A stretch of 64,000 nt of DNA. Source: Stenomitos rutilans HA7619-LM2. Lineage in GTDB: Bacteria; Cyanobacteriota; Cyanobacteriia; Leptolyngbyales; Leptolyngbyaceae. Under the pieces are notes generated by a model, which saw only the letters and a list, made by a program, of their open reading frames with translations, did no database searches and was not told the DNA's origin. The stretch lies in assembly GCA_019358945.1 (NCBI GenBank), contig JAHHIE010000006.1, forward strand, positions 62,001-126,000, written 5' to 3'. Positions 17,599 through 27,055 of the stretch are shown one piece after another (the stretch's first letter is position 1; each line of letters opens with the position of its first letter). The position numbers and the translations under genes were made by a program.

Positions 17599-18492
17599 AT
17601 GATGAAGCTGTCTCAACTGCGTGCTCTGGTAGCCGTGGCAGAATATGGCAATTTTAGTGAAGCTGCGTTGGAACTAAACCTGTCGCAGCCCACAATTAGC
17701 CATGCGATCGCCACGTTGGAAGCTGAACTGGGTGTGTGTCTCTTTGCCAGAGGTCGTCGGGGTGCAGTGCTGACGGCGGCCGGAGAGCAAATTGTGACCC
17801 ATGCCCGTCAGGTGATCCACCATTTAGAACTCATGCAGAAAGAGGCTAACTTGCAACGGGGGCTAGACGGTGGGCAGGTGCGGATTGCCTCATTTCGCAG
17901 TGTGGCAACCCATTTATTGCCCAGGGTAATTGCCCAGTTCCGCGATCATGTCCCTAACGTGAGCATTACCATCATTGAACGCCCCGACTATTTGGATATT
18001 GAGCAAACGCTACGTGAGGGGCGCGCCGACATCGGCATCACCTATCTGCCCACAAGTGCTGAATTTGAAGTTTGGGAACTGCTGCGCGATGATTACATTG
18101 TGCTCTTACCGCCTAAAGCCAATCTCCGCAGCGCACACTTGACATGGGATGATTTAGCGGCATACTCACTCATTCTGCTGCCCTGTCTACCGTGCGGGCG
18201 GATGCTTCACAAACACCTGGAGACGATTGCGCCAGTGATGCATACGGCCTGTGATATTCAAGAAGACTCGACGATCGTCAGTATGGTCATGCAGGGGCTA
18301 GGGGCCGCAATTTTACCGCGTCTGGCCGCAGAACCGATTCCATCGGCGCTGCACGTTCACCCGCTACCCATTCCACTTAAGCGGGTCATTGGGGTAGCGA
18401 CAATGCCAGAAGCACTCCACACGCCAGCCGTGTTTGCCTTTCTAGAAACGTTGAAAACCTTCGATTTGCAGAGCCTGGTGACGGCTGGATGA
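17599..18492 (+). CDS. LysR-family transcriptional regulator
   Basis: The 297-residue protein has the N-terminal LysR helix-turn-helix (LSQLRALVAVAEYGNFSEAA, then LSQPTISHAIATLEAELG, residues 3-50). An effector-binding domain (about 90-290) has periplasmic-binding-protein fold pattern: GGQVRIASFRSVATHLLP, LREGRADIGITYLP, EDSTIVSMVMQGLGAAILP. The start has GAAGGAAAGGG upstream. It is divergent from the GST operon and 11 bases ahead of the GT39 gene, so it might control either. The effector is unknown. Confidence 0.9.
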   Translation: MMKLSQLRALVAVAEYGNFSEAALELNLSQPTISHAIATLEAELGVCLFARGRRGAVLTAAGEQIVTHARQVIHHLELMQKEANLQRGLDGGQVRIASFRSVATHLLPRVIAQFRDHVPNVSITIIERPDYLDIEQTLREGRADIGITYLPTSAEFEVWELLRDDYIVLLPPKANLRSAHLTWDDLAAYSLILLPCLPCGRMLHKHLETIAPVMHTACDIQEDSTIVSMVMQGLGAAILPRLAAEPIPSALHVHPLPIPLKRVIGVATMPEALHTPAVFAFLETLKTFDLQSLVTAG

Positions 18493-18503
18493 TGTAGATA
18501 AGC

Positions 18504-20327
18504 ATGATGAAACCGTCTCGACATTATCTGGCTCTGGTGGGTCTTCTGCTCCTGGGAGGCATTCTCCGGTTCTGGCATCTGGACTTAAAACCGATCTGGT
18601 TAGATGAAGTCATTACAGCTTTGTTTAGTCTGGGGCGCACCTACTATGATGTGCCGTTGCATGAGGTGTTTCCCCTTACAGCTCTGGATCAGGTGTTTAC
18701 GCTGAAGCCAGAAACGAGCTGTGCCCAAATTGCCCAAACGATCGCGACCCAGTCGGTGCATCCGCCGCTTTTTTTTTGCTGGATGCACGATTGGCTGCGC
18801 TGGGTGCAGGCGTTACCGCTATCGTGGGTCTGGAAACTGCGGGCACTACCTGCGATGGTGGGAGTCGTGGCGATCGCTGCACTCTATCAACTCAACCGGA
18901 TCGCCTTCTTTCCAGGCGCAGGCTTAATGGGAGCCATGATCATGGCCGTCTCCCCCTTTGCCGTTTACCTCTCACAGGAAGCCCGACACTACACGTTGCC
19001 CATGCTGCTGGTGACGCTAGCACTACTGGGGCTATACCAGGTACAAACCGATTTATATCAACGACGAATTCGCCCTGGCGTCTGGTTCGGCTGGGTCATC
19101 GTCAACAGCCTCGGCTTTTACGTCCACTATTTCTTTTTACTGGCCTTTGCCGCCCAGGTCGCCACGCTGTTGATCAATATTCTGACCTTCAAAGCCTTAC
19201 CCACCCTACACCCCAGCCCCTACACCCTGCACCCACGCCGCGCGCTGATTGCCGTTACGCTTGCTGCTACTGCTGTCTGCCTCACCTATCTGCCCTGGTT
19301 GCCAACCTTTCTCAGCCACATCAACCGTCCCGAAACGGACTGGATGAAGCCCTTTGAACCAGATTGGATGGACACGATCGCGCCGCTGTACCAATTGCCA
19401 ATGGGTTGGATTCTGATGGTGATTGCGTTGCCTGTCGAAAATCAGCCCCTTTGGATTGCGATCGTGATGGTGCTGTTGATGGTGCTGTTTACAGGTTGGT
19501 TGCTCTGGCAGCTTTCGCGGCGCTTTGGGTGGCTTTGGAGCGCACCTGAAACGCATCTGGCAACGCGCATGCTGGTCGTCTTTGTGCTGTGCGTGCTGCT
19601 GGAATTTTTGGCGATCGTGTACGGATTGGGAAAGGATATCACCTCTGTGCCCCGCTACAACTTCCTGTACTTTCCAGCCATCTGTGCGCTGGTGGGAGCG
19701 TGTCTTGCACAACCGGAGCGGGTCATCAAGCGCTGGGACGAGGCAGAAAGGCCACCCGCTGCGATCGTGACTCCAAGCCGCTTTCAACCATTTCTAATCT
19801 GGATCGTGCTGATGGTAGGCGTTCTGAGCAGTACGCTGGTCGTTGCCAATCAAGTATTTCTCAAGCCCTATCAGCCAGACCAGGTCGCTAGAACCGTGCA
19901 GCTTGACGGCGAACCTGCCCGCTTGATGAGCATGACCTACGGCGATTTGCAGGATGTGGCGCTGGGGCTGAGCTTTGCGTTGGCGCTACAGTCGAACGTT
20001 GGCGCGGTTGATCCCCAGCCATATTTCGCCTTCATCCCCCGTGTCCATCTTGCCAAAGCACCATCGGCAAAGCCTTCAACAGGCGCTGTCGATCGCGCCT
20101 CACAAACCCCAACCTATGCTCAAGCGTGGCAAAATCTGGCAGCACTCAAACTACCGCTGCATCCGCCCCTTGGTTTGTGGATGGTGGCACCCGGATTGAA
20201 GCAAACCGATTATCCACCCAGGTTGTCACTGCTCCAGACTTCAGGAACACTGATCGCCTGCCAGGTCGATCGCGATCGCTTCTACCGTCGGGGCATTCCC
20301 TACCAACTGTATCGCTGCAAACCGTAA
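18504..20327 (+). CDS. GT39-like polytopic membrane glycosyltransferase
   Basis: The 607-residue integral membrane protein has about ten or more hydrophobic helices. An N-terminal LRFWHLDLKPIWLDEVITALFS carries the acidic DE pair in the first external loop, as in ArnT/PMT-like lipid-linked-sugar transferases. AVSPFAVYLSQEARHYTLPML is another family hallmark. The C-terminal 200 residues are a soluble, probably periplasmic domain. It would transfer sugars from polyprenyl phosphate carriers outside the membrane. Residues about 230-244 (TLHPSPYTLHP) are encoded by a repeat tract of intergenic type, apparently inserted in frame in a loop. It may be co-transcribed with the LysR gene. Confidence 0.75.
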   Translation: MMKPSRHYLALVGLLLLGGILRFWHLDLKPIWLDEVITALFSLGRTYYDVPLHEVFPLTALDQVFTLKPETSCAQIAQTIATQSVHPPLFFCWMHDWLRWVQALPLSWVWKLRALPAMVGVVAIAALYQLNRIAFFPGAGLMGAMIMAVSPFAVYLSQEARHYTLPMLLVTLALLGLYQVQTDLYQRRIRPGVWFGWVIVNSLGFYVHYFFLLAFAAQVATLLINILTFKALPTLHPSPYTLHPRRALIAVTLAATAVCLTYLPWLPTFLSHINRPETDWMKPFEPDWMDTIAPLYQLPMGWILMVIALPVENQPLWIAIVMVLLMVLFTGWLLWQLSRRFGWLWSAPETHLATRMLVVFVLCVLLEFLAIVYGLGKDITSVPRYNFLYFPAICALVGACLAQPERVIKRWDEAERPPAAIVTPSRFQPFLIWIVLMVGVLSSTLVVANQVFLKPYQPDQVARTVQLDGEPARLMSMTYGDLQDVALGLSFALALQSNVGAVDPQPYFAFIPRVHLAKAPSAKPSTGAVDRASQTPTYAQAWQNLAALKLPLHPPLGLWMVAPGLKQTDYPPRLSLLQTSGTLIACQVDRDRFYRRGIPYQLYRCKP

Positions 20328-20330
20328 GGA

Positions 20331-21446
20331 TTACTCATCGGTTTGCCAGCCGTCATACCCTGGTCGGCTACCAAAAAAGTCCTTGGTGGAATCCTCATCC
20401 AACACCTTTTTCGGACGCATGATGAGAATGACTTCGCCCAGTAACGGCTGATCGGGCTGCACATCGAACCATTGAATCTGAAGTTGGTTGGTGGCTTCAG
20501 TAATGAAGTAGCGATCGTTCCGCCACTCTCGCTGTGCCCGATCGACGACCACCAGCACAGCCTGCGGTTTGCCAGAAAGCGGTGTTGGGAGATCCTGATG
20601 GCTATCGCATAACAGCACGATCGGGTCGCCTGCCACCAAAATCACTTGCCAGCCAGGAATGGGCACCCAGGCCGCTGCACCCTCAAACTTCACCATCCCA
20701 AACGGTTCGACAGCATCGATTAACGGCACAGCCTGGAGATCGGCTTTTGTTAGCGGTAGTTTGCCAACCACAGGCAGCACGCGCGGCAATTCTTCATCAC
20801 TTTCTAACCGATAGACTGGAAGTGAGGGAGCGGGGATCGTGCGCACAACGCTGAAATCAGTCAGCAAACGTTCAATTTGCTTGCGGGCATTGTCACTGTG
20901 GACAAAGCGCAGCCCCCTGGCAATGAGGCGCGATCGTTCCTGCAAATCTGTTTTCTGGCGGGCAAGCTTCCAGCATTGATAGGCGATCGCATCCCCCGGA
21001 TGATCGGTAAACCCTTCGGGTAAGGCACCGAGTCGCGAAAAATCTTTAATGGCCTTCGCCACATCCCGCGCTTCATCCGCATCAATATTTTTCTCCACTG
21101 CCAGAATGGCGGCAGCAGCCCGTTCCGGCTGCGTTAGGATGCGAAATTCGTACAGGAGATCACTCCCTTTCCGCTCAAAATGGCTTTTGACAGCTTCTGG
21201 TACCCCGGCGCTTACCGCACTGCCATACACCTGCCCACCGACAATAATCTGGTTTTGCTGAATTGGCTCAAAGCCCGTTGCTTCAAAAATGGCTTGTGGA
21301 TTATGACCCGCTTTTTGTAAGGTCTGACAAGCCTGACCCCAGTCAACCCAGGTGCCTTCTTTCTGCCGTAGTAATTTTAATAAGCTCTCTGCATCGACAT
21401 CGGCTTGAGGTTGAGGCTGGGAGAAATGTTGAGGAGTGTCTGTCAT
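20331..21446 (-). CDS. raf1: RuBisCO accumulation factor 1
   Basis: The 371-residue protein matches cyanobacterial Raf1, a chaperone that helps assemble the RuBisCO large-subunit octamer. The N-terminal helical domain has LLKLLRQKEGTWVDWGQAC, a GFEPIQQNQIIVGGQVYGS linker, and PERAAAAILAVEKNIDADEARDVA. The C-terminal beta domain has LPVVGKLPLTKADLQAVPL, GAAAWVPIPGWQVILVAGDP and IQWFDVQPDQPLLGEVILIMRPK. Length is normal for the family. No rbc gene lies in this window. It is convergent with the GT39 gene, only three bases from its stop. Confidence 0.9.
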   Translation of the reverse strand: MTDTPQHFSQPQPQADVDAESLLKLLRQKEGTWVDWGQACQTLQKAGHNPQAIFEATGFEPIQQNQIIVGGQVYGSAVSAGVPEAVKSHFERKGSDLLYEFRILTQPERAAAAILAVEKNIDADEARDVAKAIKDFSRLGALPEGFTDHPGDAIAYQCWKLARQKTDLQERSRLIARGLRFVHSDNARKQIERLLTDFSVVRTIPAPSLPVYRLESDEELPRVLPVVGKLPLTKADLQAVPLIDAVEPFGMVKFEGAAAWVPIPGWQVILVAGDPIVLLCDSHQDLPTPLSGKPQAVLVVVDRAQREWRNDRYFITEATNQLQIQWFDVQPDQPLLGEVILIMRPKKVLDEDSTKDFFGSRPGYDGWQTDE

Positions 21447-22092
21447 AGAGCTGAGTTCGAGCTACGTGAGAGTTGTCGTCGAGTTCAAGACGGATTGCTT
21501 TTGGCCGCTAGTTCAAACAGTAGACGAAAACGCGCGATCGCTTGGCGTTTTGACGTGCATTTTGAGTCTAAAGCGCTGCTAGCCCCAAACGTGAAAAGAA
21601 GCTGCGTCAATTGTCCGTGCCAATTTGCTGCTTGGCTTTATGGTATCGCAAGAGGAAGGGGCGAGGGAACGGCACCAAATGTCACGAAAGCAAAACACAG
21701 CTCGATAAAATCTACCAAAAGATAGAGATCAGCAAATTGTTGTTTGTATAGCCCTGTACCTAAAACAATTAAGGGGCTCACCTTAATTTCGTCTAAGGGT
21801 TAAAGCCCCAGTTGTTGGGCATTTCATACATTAGTCACAACGAAACTACGCACATTAGCAGCCTGTTTACTTCCATGTTTAAGGATTTTTAAGCTTCTAT
21901 GAACAACAGTTAATATTATTAGGACTTACGCAGTCGCCCCCTAAATCCCCCAATTCTGGGGGACTTTGAGTGCTTGCTCCCCCTTTCTTGTATGCCCGCT
22001 AGGGCTATAAATTGGGGGCTGGGGGGCTAGTTTTAGAGAATTTGCGTAAGTCCTGTATTAGAAAACTTGTGCAGCTTAGATGAGCTTTTCAT
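21447..22092. other. Intergenic region holding one MITE-like element
   Basis: No gene is supported in this gap. It contains the promoter side of raf1 (minus strand) and, from 21921, a palindromic element described separately. Short frames here have no recognisable family. Confidence 0.5.
21921..22054 (+). mobile_element. MITE-like element with 12-bp terminal inverted repeats
   Basis: A 134-bp element is bounded by the perfect inverted repeat AGGACTTACGCA (21921-21932) and TGCGTAAGTCCT (22043-22054). Inside are several CCCCC/GGGGG palindromes and CTCCCCCTTTCTTGTATGCCC. It contains no coding capacity. Elements with these ends are, from memory, common in cyanobacterial genomes and are mobilised by a transposase in trans. 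A related internal module occurs in the element near 63676. Confidence 0.75.
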
Positions 22093-22863
22093 ATGAAACG
22101 ACTTTTGATTGTTGTCTCTTTAGCGCTGGCTGGGGTTGCTGCGACTGTGGGTTACTACTGGCAACAAGCAACTCAACTGCCTGCCTGGTATACAACCAGT
22201 CAATCTGACTCGACCATTCAACCTCAGCAACCATCTGCCGAATCTCCCACAGTTGTCGCCAATGCTGACCAAGACCGCTCTGGTCAAACAGTTCCAGATT
22301 CGCGATCGTCCGTTCAGTCAGGCACCACAAAGCCTCCAAGCACTAAAGCACCGCAACCCGCACCGTTAGAGGCTCAGAAGCAGCCCACAAAACAACAGCT
22401 ACGCCAAAACGAGCTGACGCGACTCTTTACAACCGAAATTACCCGCAAGGCAGAAAGCAAGAAGCTGGGCAGTGCGTTGAAAGGAGCCAATACCACGATG
22501 CAAAACGGCACTGTTGAGAGTGGAGCGGTCGTGAACTTGAGTGGCATTTCGCCCGATCAGTTGCCACCCGACGAACGCGCCTTTTTCTCTAAACTGATGA
22601 CGGCGTTTCCAGAGTTGGGTCGCCAGAGCTTTTACGTTGGCGTTGAAGGTAAGCCAAAGGTGAAGAATGGTCAGGCCCAATTAGATGAAGACTTGCGGGT
22701 TAAGTTGGGCAATCTGAGCTTTACGCCTGCGCAACTATCAGAACGGCTGGGCATTCCAGAAGACCAGATTCGCCAGCAGCTTCAACTGCAAGTGCAGCTA
22801 GGCAACCTGAAAAGCAAACAATTGGCGGACGATCGACCAGCCGCGCTGAACGGCTCGTATTAG
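22093..22863 (+). CDS. Membrane-anchored hypothetical protein with Pro/Ser/Thr-rich linker
   Basis: The 256-residue protein has an N-terminal hydrophobic helix (LLIVVSLALAGVAATVGYYW, residues 4-23) that could be an uncleaved signal anchor. A disordered Gln/Pro/Ser-rich linker (about 30-100) follows, then a C-terminal globular region (about 105-256) with LSGISPDQLPPDERAFFSKL and FYVGVEGKPKVKNGQAQLD. The last 40 residues (FTPAQLSERLGIPEDQIRQQ) resemble a small helix-turn-helix. No family with known function is recognised. The protein probably sits at the membrane with its bulk outside. The upstream MITE ends 38 bases before the start. Confidence 0.55.
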   Translation: MKRLLIVVSLALAGVAATVGYYWQQATQLPAWYTTSQSDSTIQPQQPSAESPTVVANADQDRSGQTVPDSRSSVQSGTTKPPSTKAPQPAPLEAQKQPTKQQLRQNELTRLFTTEITRKAESKKLGSALKGANTTMQNGTVESGAVVNLSGISPDQLPPDERAFFSKLMTAFPELGRQSFYVGVEGKPKVKNGQAQLDEDLRVKLGNLSFTPAQLSERLGIPEDQIRQQLQLQVQLGNLKSKQLADDRPAALNGSY

Positions 22864-23050
22864 AGAAGGCAGATTAGGGAGTAGGGAGTGGGGAGTGGTT
22901 AGAAGCAAGCGATCGCTCAGCCAACTCAAAACTCAAAACTCAAAACTGCTTCCCCCTCTTCCCCCACTCCCTGTTCCTTTTAAGAATGCACCGATACACT
23001 AAGGAGTGCTTTCATCGATCGCGCTTTCACCGTTGCATTCTTACCGCCCC

Positions 23051-25114
23051 ATGACGAACCGTCTCGCCCAAGCCAACAGCCTCTACTTGCGTAAACACGC
23101 TGAGAACCCTATTAATTGGTGGTACTGGTGCGACGAAGCGCTAGAAACAGCTCGACGTGAAAATAAGCCGATTTTTCTCTCGATCGGCTATTCTAGCTGC
23201 CACTGGTGCACTGTGATGGAAGGGGAAGCCTTCTCTGACGGGGCGATCGCAGATTACATGAATACGTACTTTCTGCCTATCAAAGTCGATCGAGAAGAAC
23301 GCCCCGACCTCGACAGTATCTACATGCAGGCATTGCAGTTGATGGTTGGGCAAGGCGGTTGGCCCCTCAACATTTTTCTATCGCCTGACGACCTGGTGCC
23401 ATTTTATGGAGGCACGTACTTTCCTGTCGAGCCTCGCTTCGATCGACCCGGCTTTTTGCAGGTGCTCCAGTCGATCCGCCACTATTACGACACCCAAAAA
23501 GACAAGCTTCAGGGCATCAAGAGCGAGATTTTGACGGCCTTGCAAGGAGCAGCGACGCTACAATCTGCCCAGGCGCTAGGCGCAGATGTCTTGCAAACAG
23601 GGTTAGACGCAAATCTGAGTGTGCTAGCAGCTCAAAATCCTGGCTCTCGGTTTCCCATGATTCCCTATGCAGATGTGGCACTGCGATCGCGACGGTTCAC
23701 AGTCGATCGTCCCACTGCCATTGAGCTTAGTGAGGAGCGAGGACTGGTGTTAGCGCTAGGTGGCATTTTTGACCATGTGGGCGGCGGTTTCCATCGCTAT
23801 ACCGTTGACTCCACCTGGACGGTACCGCACTTTGAAAAAATGCTCTACGACAATGGGCAAATTGTGGAATACCTGGCAAATCTGTGGGCGGCTGGGGTGC
23901 AAGAGCCCGCTTTTGAGCGGGCGATCGCGTCCACGGTCCAGTGGCTTCGGCGCGAAATGACTGCACCAGAAGGCTATTTTTACGCGGCTCAAGATGCCGA
24001 TAGCTTTACCGACCCTACTGCTGCCGAACCGGAAGAAGGAGCCTTCTACGCCTGGGATTACCAGCAACTTGCGGAACTTCTGACGCTGCCCGAACTGGCA
24101 GCACTAAAAGACCAATTCACCGTCACGGAAAGCGGTAACTTTGAGGGCTTCAATGTCCTGCAACGGCTTCACCCTGGCAAACTCACCGCTTCCGTGGAAA
24201 AGACGTTGGGGAAACTCTTTCTCGTCCGCTACAGCGCGTCTGCTGAGGCGTTGCCGACGGTTCCACCAGCCCGTAATAGCCAGGAAGCCAAGAGTACGGG
24301 TTGGACAGGGCGCATTCTCCCTGTGACGGATACAAAGATGATCGTCGCCTGGAATAGTCTGATGATTTCTGGCCTTGCCCGTGCCGCCAGCGTGTTTCAG
24401 CAACCGTCTTACCTCACGCCGGCAATCAACGCCGCCAATTTCATCCTTCAGCACCAGTGGGTTGATGGACGCTTCCATCGCGTCAATTACGACGGTAAAC
24501 CAGATGTTTTGGCACAGTCCGAAGATTATGCCCTGTTCATCAAGGCCCTACTCGATCTAGATCAAGCGTCCCTTACTACTCCCCACTCCCTACTCCCCAC
24601 TCCCTACTCCTGGCTCGATCGCGCTGTCGCCGTCCAGACTGAATTTGACGAGTTTCTCTGGAGCATCGAGTTGGGTGGCTACTACAGTACGGATGCAAGC
24701 GACGATCTGCTGCTGCGAGAACGAAGCTACATCGACCATGCCACCCCTTCAGCAAATGGCATTGCTGCTACAAATCTAGTCCGCTTAGCGCTGCTGACCG
24801 AAGACCTCAGCTATCTGGACAAAGCAGAGCAATCCTTACAGGCGTTTAGTGAGGTGATGACACGATCGCCCCAAGCGTGTCCCAGTCTTTTCACCGCCCT
24901 CGACTGGTTCCACAACCACATCCTGATCCGCACGACGGTTGATCAGCTTGCAGCGCTTTCCACGCACTATTTGCCGACGGCTGTTCTCAAGCTAGCAACA
25001 GACTTACCGGAAGGAACCATTGGTTTAGTGTGCCAGGGTTTAAGCTGTCGGGAACCTGCGTATAGCCAAGAACAGTTGCAAGAGCAGGTGAAGTTGAGTC
25101 AGGTGCGAAGTTAG
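23051..25114 (+). CDS. Thioredoxin-fold DUF255 protein (YyaL/SPATA20 family)
   Basis: The protein has about 687 residues from the ATG at 23051, which opens MTNRLAQANSLYLRKHAENP, the conserved start of this family. An upstream GTG at 23006 is less likely. Residues 1-170 are the thioredoxin-like domain, with CHWC at 50-53 and VDREERPDLD. The remainder is an alpha/alpha barrel-like region resembling cellobiose epimerase-type folds (GGIFDHVGGGFHRYTVD, FEKMLYDNGQ, MIVAWNSLMISGLARA, RSYIDHATPSANG). The family's substrate is not established. Residues about 508-520 (TTPHSLLPTPYS) are encoded by a tandem heptamer tract of intergenic type that appears inserted in frame. Confidence 0.85.
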   Translation: MTNRLAQANSLYLRKHAENPINWWYWCDEALETARRENKPIFLSIGYSSCHWCTVMEGEAFSDGAIADYMNTYFLPIKVDREERPDLDSIYMQALQLMVGQGGWPLNIFLSPDDLVPFYGGTYFPVEPRFDRPGFLQVLQSIRHYYDTQKDKLQGIKSEILTALQGAATLQSAQALGADVLQTGLDANLSVLAAQNPGSRFPMIPYADVALRSRRFTVDRPTAIELSEERGLVLALGGIFDHVGGGFHRYTVDSTWTVPHFEKMLYDNGQIVEYLANLWAAGVQEPAFERAIASTVQWLRREMTAPEGYFYAAQDADSFTDPTAAEPEEGAFYAWDYQQLAELLTLPELAALKDQFTVTESGNFEGFNVLQRLHPGKLTASVEKTLGKLFLVRYSASAEALPTVPPARNSQEAKSTGWTGRILPVTDTKMIVAWNSLMISGLARAASVFQQPSYLTPAINAANFILQHQWVDGRFHRVNYDGKPDVLAQSEDYALFIKALLDLDQASLTTPHSLLPTPYSWLDRAVAVQTEFDEFLWSIELGGYYSTDASDDLLLRERSYIDHATPSANGIAATNLVRLALLTEDLSYLDKAEQSLQAFSEVMTRSPQACPSLFTALDWFHNHILIRTTVDQLAALSTHYLPTAVLKLATDLPEGTIGLVCQGLSCREPAYSQEQLQEQVKLSQVRS

Positions 25115-25124
25115 AAGTTAAGGC

Positions 25125-25215
25125 AGAAGGCTGACGGCAGAGGGCAGAAGGTAAAAGTCAGAAGGTAAAAGTCAGAAGGCTGACGACTGATGACTGATGG
25201 CTGATGGCTGACCGC
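25125..25215 (+). repeat. Short tandem repeat tract (STRR-type heptamers)
   Basis: Overlapping heptamer-like units (AGAAGGT, AAAGTCA, GACTGAT, GGCTGAT) fill the gap after the DUF255 gene. Such tracts are typical cyanobacterial intergenic filler and code for nothing here. Confidence 0.7.
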
Positions 25216-25241
25216 TAATCGCTCAACCAACTCAACATCTA

Positions 25242-25343
25242 ATACCGATTTAAAGAATGACGGCTACAGATCAATCGGTGGGTAGGGGCAAGGCAATGCC
25301 TTGCCCCTACAGGATATGTCGCATTTTCAATTCAAATTGGTAT
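25242..25343 (+). mobile_element. 102-bp palindromic element, copy 1
   Basis: The element runs from ATACCGATTTAAAG to CAAATTGGTAT, so the outermost bases ATACC/GGTAT are inverted. Its centre is the near-perfect palindrome GTAGGGGCAAGGC-A-A-TGCC TTGCCCCTAC. The inverted copy at 53544-53645 differs at only four positions over 102 bases, showing recent spread. There is no coding capacity, so it would need a transposase in trans. Confidence 0.85.
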
Positions 25344-25465
25344 AAAGCTTCCTGCTGAGCAAACTGGGTTGAGCAACAAAGTCCGGGACTACTGTCAGTC
25401 GATCGCCAAACGCGCAGTATAAGATCAAACAAACGATCTCTCGTACAGCACGGTGTCTTCCTCAA

Positions 25466-26932
25466 ATGCCAAGCGATTCCATCGAACCCTTTGTCGATAA
25501 TTGGGCATACCTCAGAGCAGAACTGGGCTGGCTCGATCGAGTTTTGAGTCTGGCGATCGCGCGGCAGCGACAGGAGACAAAAGTCGTTGATCGGATTGCG
25601 CGGACGCGGGGCGATCGAGTAACCAGCCATTGGTGGAAAGGGTTGGTCACGTTAGAAGGAGAGACATCCTACGACTCGCCAGCCGAAAACCCTCGTCGTC
25701 GATCAACCCTATCTAAAGCCAGCTATCAGCAGCAGCTAGAAGCAAAAATCCAGGTGAGTCACCAGCGCGGTATTTTGCTGGGTTTGCCACTGCTCTGCCA
25801 TCGCTTGCAATTAAGCATTCTTGAGAAAAATTTGCTCTTGATGGCACTTGCGCCTGAAATTAGCCGTCGCTATGCACGCCTCTATAACTACCTGCAAGAA
25901 ACCGAACAGGCCGAAGCGACCGGGCTACCAACGGTCGATTTAGCGCTACGGTTGCTGTGCCGAACCGATGCAGAATGGCGATCGCTCCGATCATCCCTCA
26001 CTGACGATTCTGCCTTAATCAAGCATCATCTGCTGGAACTGCGATCGCCTCAAACCGCGTCGCTTCTCGCCCATCTTGTCAAACTCCCCGATCCGCTGGT
26101 CAACTATTTATTAGCCGATCAACCCGAAAGCAATGTCCTGGAGTCCCTTTTAGACCCGCTCCCTTCCTCCCTCTCGCCTCCTCCCTCCCCCCTCTCCCTT
26201 CTCCCTCCCCCCTCCCAGGACCTTTGGGCACAACTGATTTTCTCGCCCCCGTTGCTTACAGACTTGCACCACCTGTGTCATCGGGTACAGTTTGGGCAAC
26301 AAGTCAATGAAGACTGGGGTTTCGCGGCTACTGAAGCGCTCACGGCACTTGGCACGATCGCGCTTTTGGTGGGTGCTCCTGGTACAGGTAAAACATTCGC
26401 AGCACGGGCGATCGCGCAAACCCTGCAAACCCCTTTAGCCTGTGTCGATCTGGCCCAAGTGCCGTTAGAAGATGCACTGCAGCTACTCCAAACCATTGCC
26501 GTTCAAGCCCCAATGGTTCTGTTGCTTAAGTCCGCCCACGTTTGGCTGAGTCGGACAGCGCTGCTACCTCCCACCGTCGTACAGCAATTTCTTGCTCTGC
26601 GACAACAGCATAATGGCATTACTCTCCTGAGCGTGCATCACAAGCAGCGCCTTACCGCCCACTGGCGACGACAAATCACGCCCTTACTGGACTTTCCTCT
26701 GCCAGATTACACCGCTCGTCTCAAGCTTTGGCAGCAAGCCTTTCCAATGCAAGTGTCTCTGAATGCTGAGATCGACTGGCACTGGTTAGCCAAACAATTT
26801 AGCTTGAGTGGGGGAGAAATCAACGCGATCGCCCGTGACGCTGCGATCTACGCTGCTGCCGAAGCATCGCACGTGACAATACATCATCTGATTCGGGCGT
26901 GTGAAATGGTGAAAGGAAAACGGGGGAAGTAG
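25466..26932 (+). CDS. AAA-family ATPase-like protein with degenerate Walker B
   Basis: The 488-residue protein has a helical N-terminal half (DNWAYLRAELGWLDRVLSLA, RHQRGILLGLPLLCHRL-like region) and a C-terminal AAA domain. Walker A is intact (GAPGTGKT, residues 303-310). The expected Walker B strand reads VLLLKSAHVWL near 350-358 and lacks the Asp/Glu pair. A WRRQITPLLDFPLPD segment resembles the arginine-finger and sensor region. The protein may bind but not hydrolyse ATP, or use other residues. Residues about 231-250 (a Pro/Ser/Leu run) are encoded by a C/T-rich repeat tract. Function unknown; the family is common in cyanobacteria. Confidence 0.7.
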   Translation: MPSDSIEPFVDNWAYLRAELGWLDRVLSLAIARQRQETKVVDRIARTRGDRVTSHWWKGLVTLEGETSYDSPAENPRRRSTLSKASYQQQLEAKIQVSHQRGILLGLPLLCHRLQLSILEKNLLLMALAPEISRRYARLYNYLQETEQAEATGLPTVDLALRLLCRTDAEWRSLRSSLTDDSALIKHHLLELRSPQTASLLAHLVKLPDPLVNYLLADQPESNVLESLLDPLPSSLSPPPSPLSLLPPPSQDLWAQLIFSPPLLTDLHHLCHRVQFGQQVNEDWGFAATEALTALGTIALLVGAPGTGKTFAARAIAQTLQTPLACVDLAQVPLEDALQLLQTIAVQAPMVLLLKSAHVWLSRTALLPPTVVQQFLALRQQHNGITLLSVHHKQRLTAHWRRQITPLLDFPLPDYTARLKLWQQAFPMQVSLNAEIDWHWLAKQFSLSGGEINAIARDAAIYAAAEASHVTIHHLIRACEMVKGKRGK

Positions 26933-26984
26933 CAGCAGCAGCGGGAAGCAGAAGAGTTAGGGGAAGCAGGGGGAGAGGTTTAAG

Positions 26985-27055
26985 TTGATTAAGCGGGGTC
27001 AGCGGTCAGCGGTCAGCCACCAGCCACCAGCGATCAGCCTTGTGCCTTCTGCCTC
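26985..27055 (+). repeat. Short tandem repeat tract between convergent genes
   Basis: The sequence contains GGTCAGC and CCACCAG-type units (for example GCGGTCAGCGGTCAGCC) between the AAA gene and the convergent small membrane protein gene. It is non-coding and of the STRR kind seen elsewhere in the window. Confidence 0.55.

Noticed and set aside
19206..19787. Minus-strand frame of 193 codons within the GT39 gene
   Set aside because: It is antisense to a clear membrane glycosyltransferase and has no recognisable domain. Its length is explained by the GC-rich codon pattern of the real gene.
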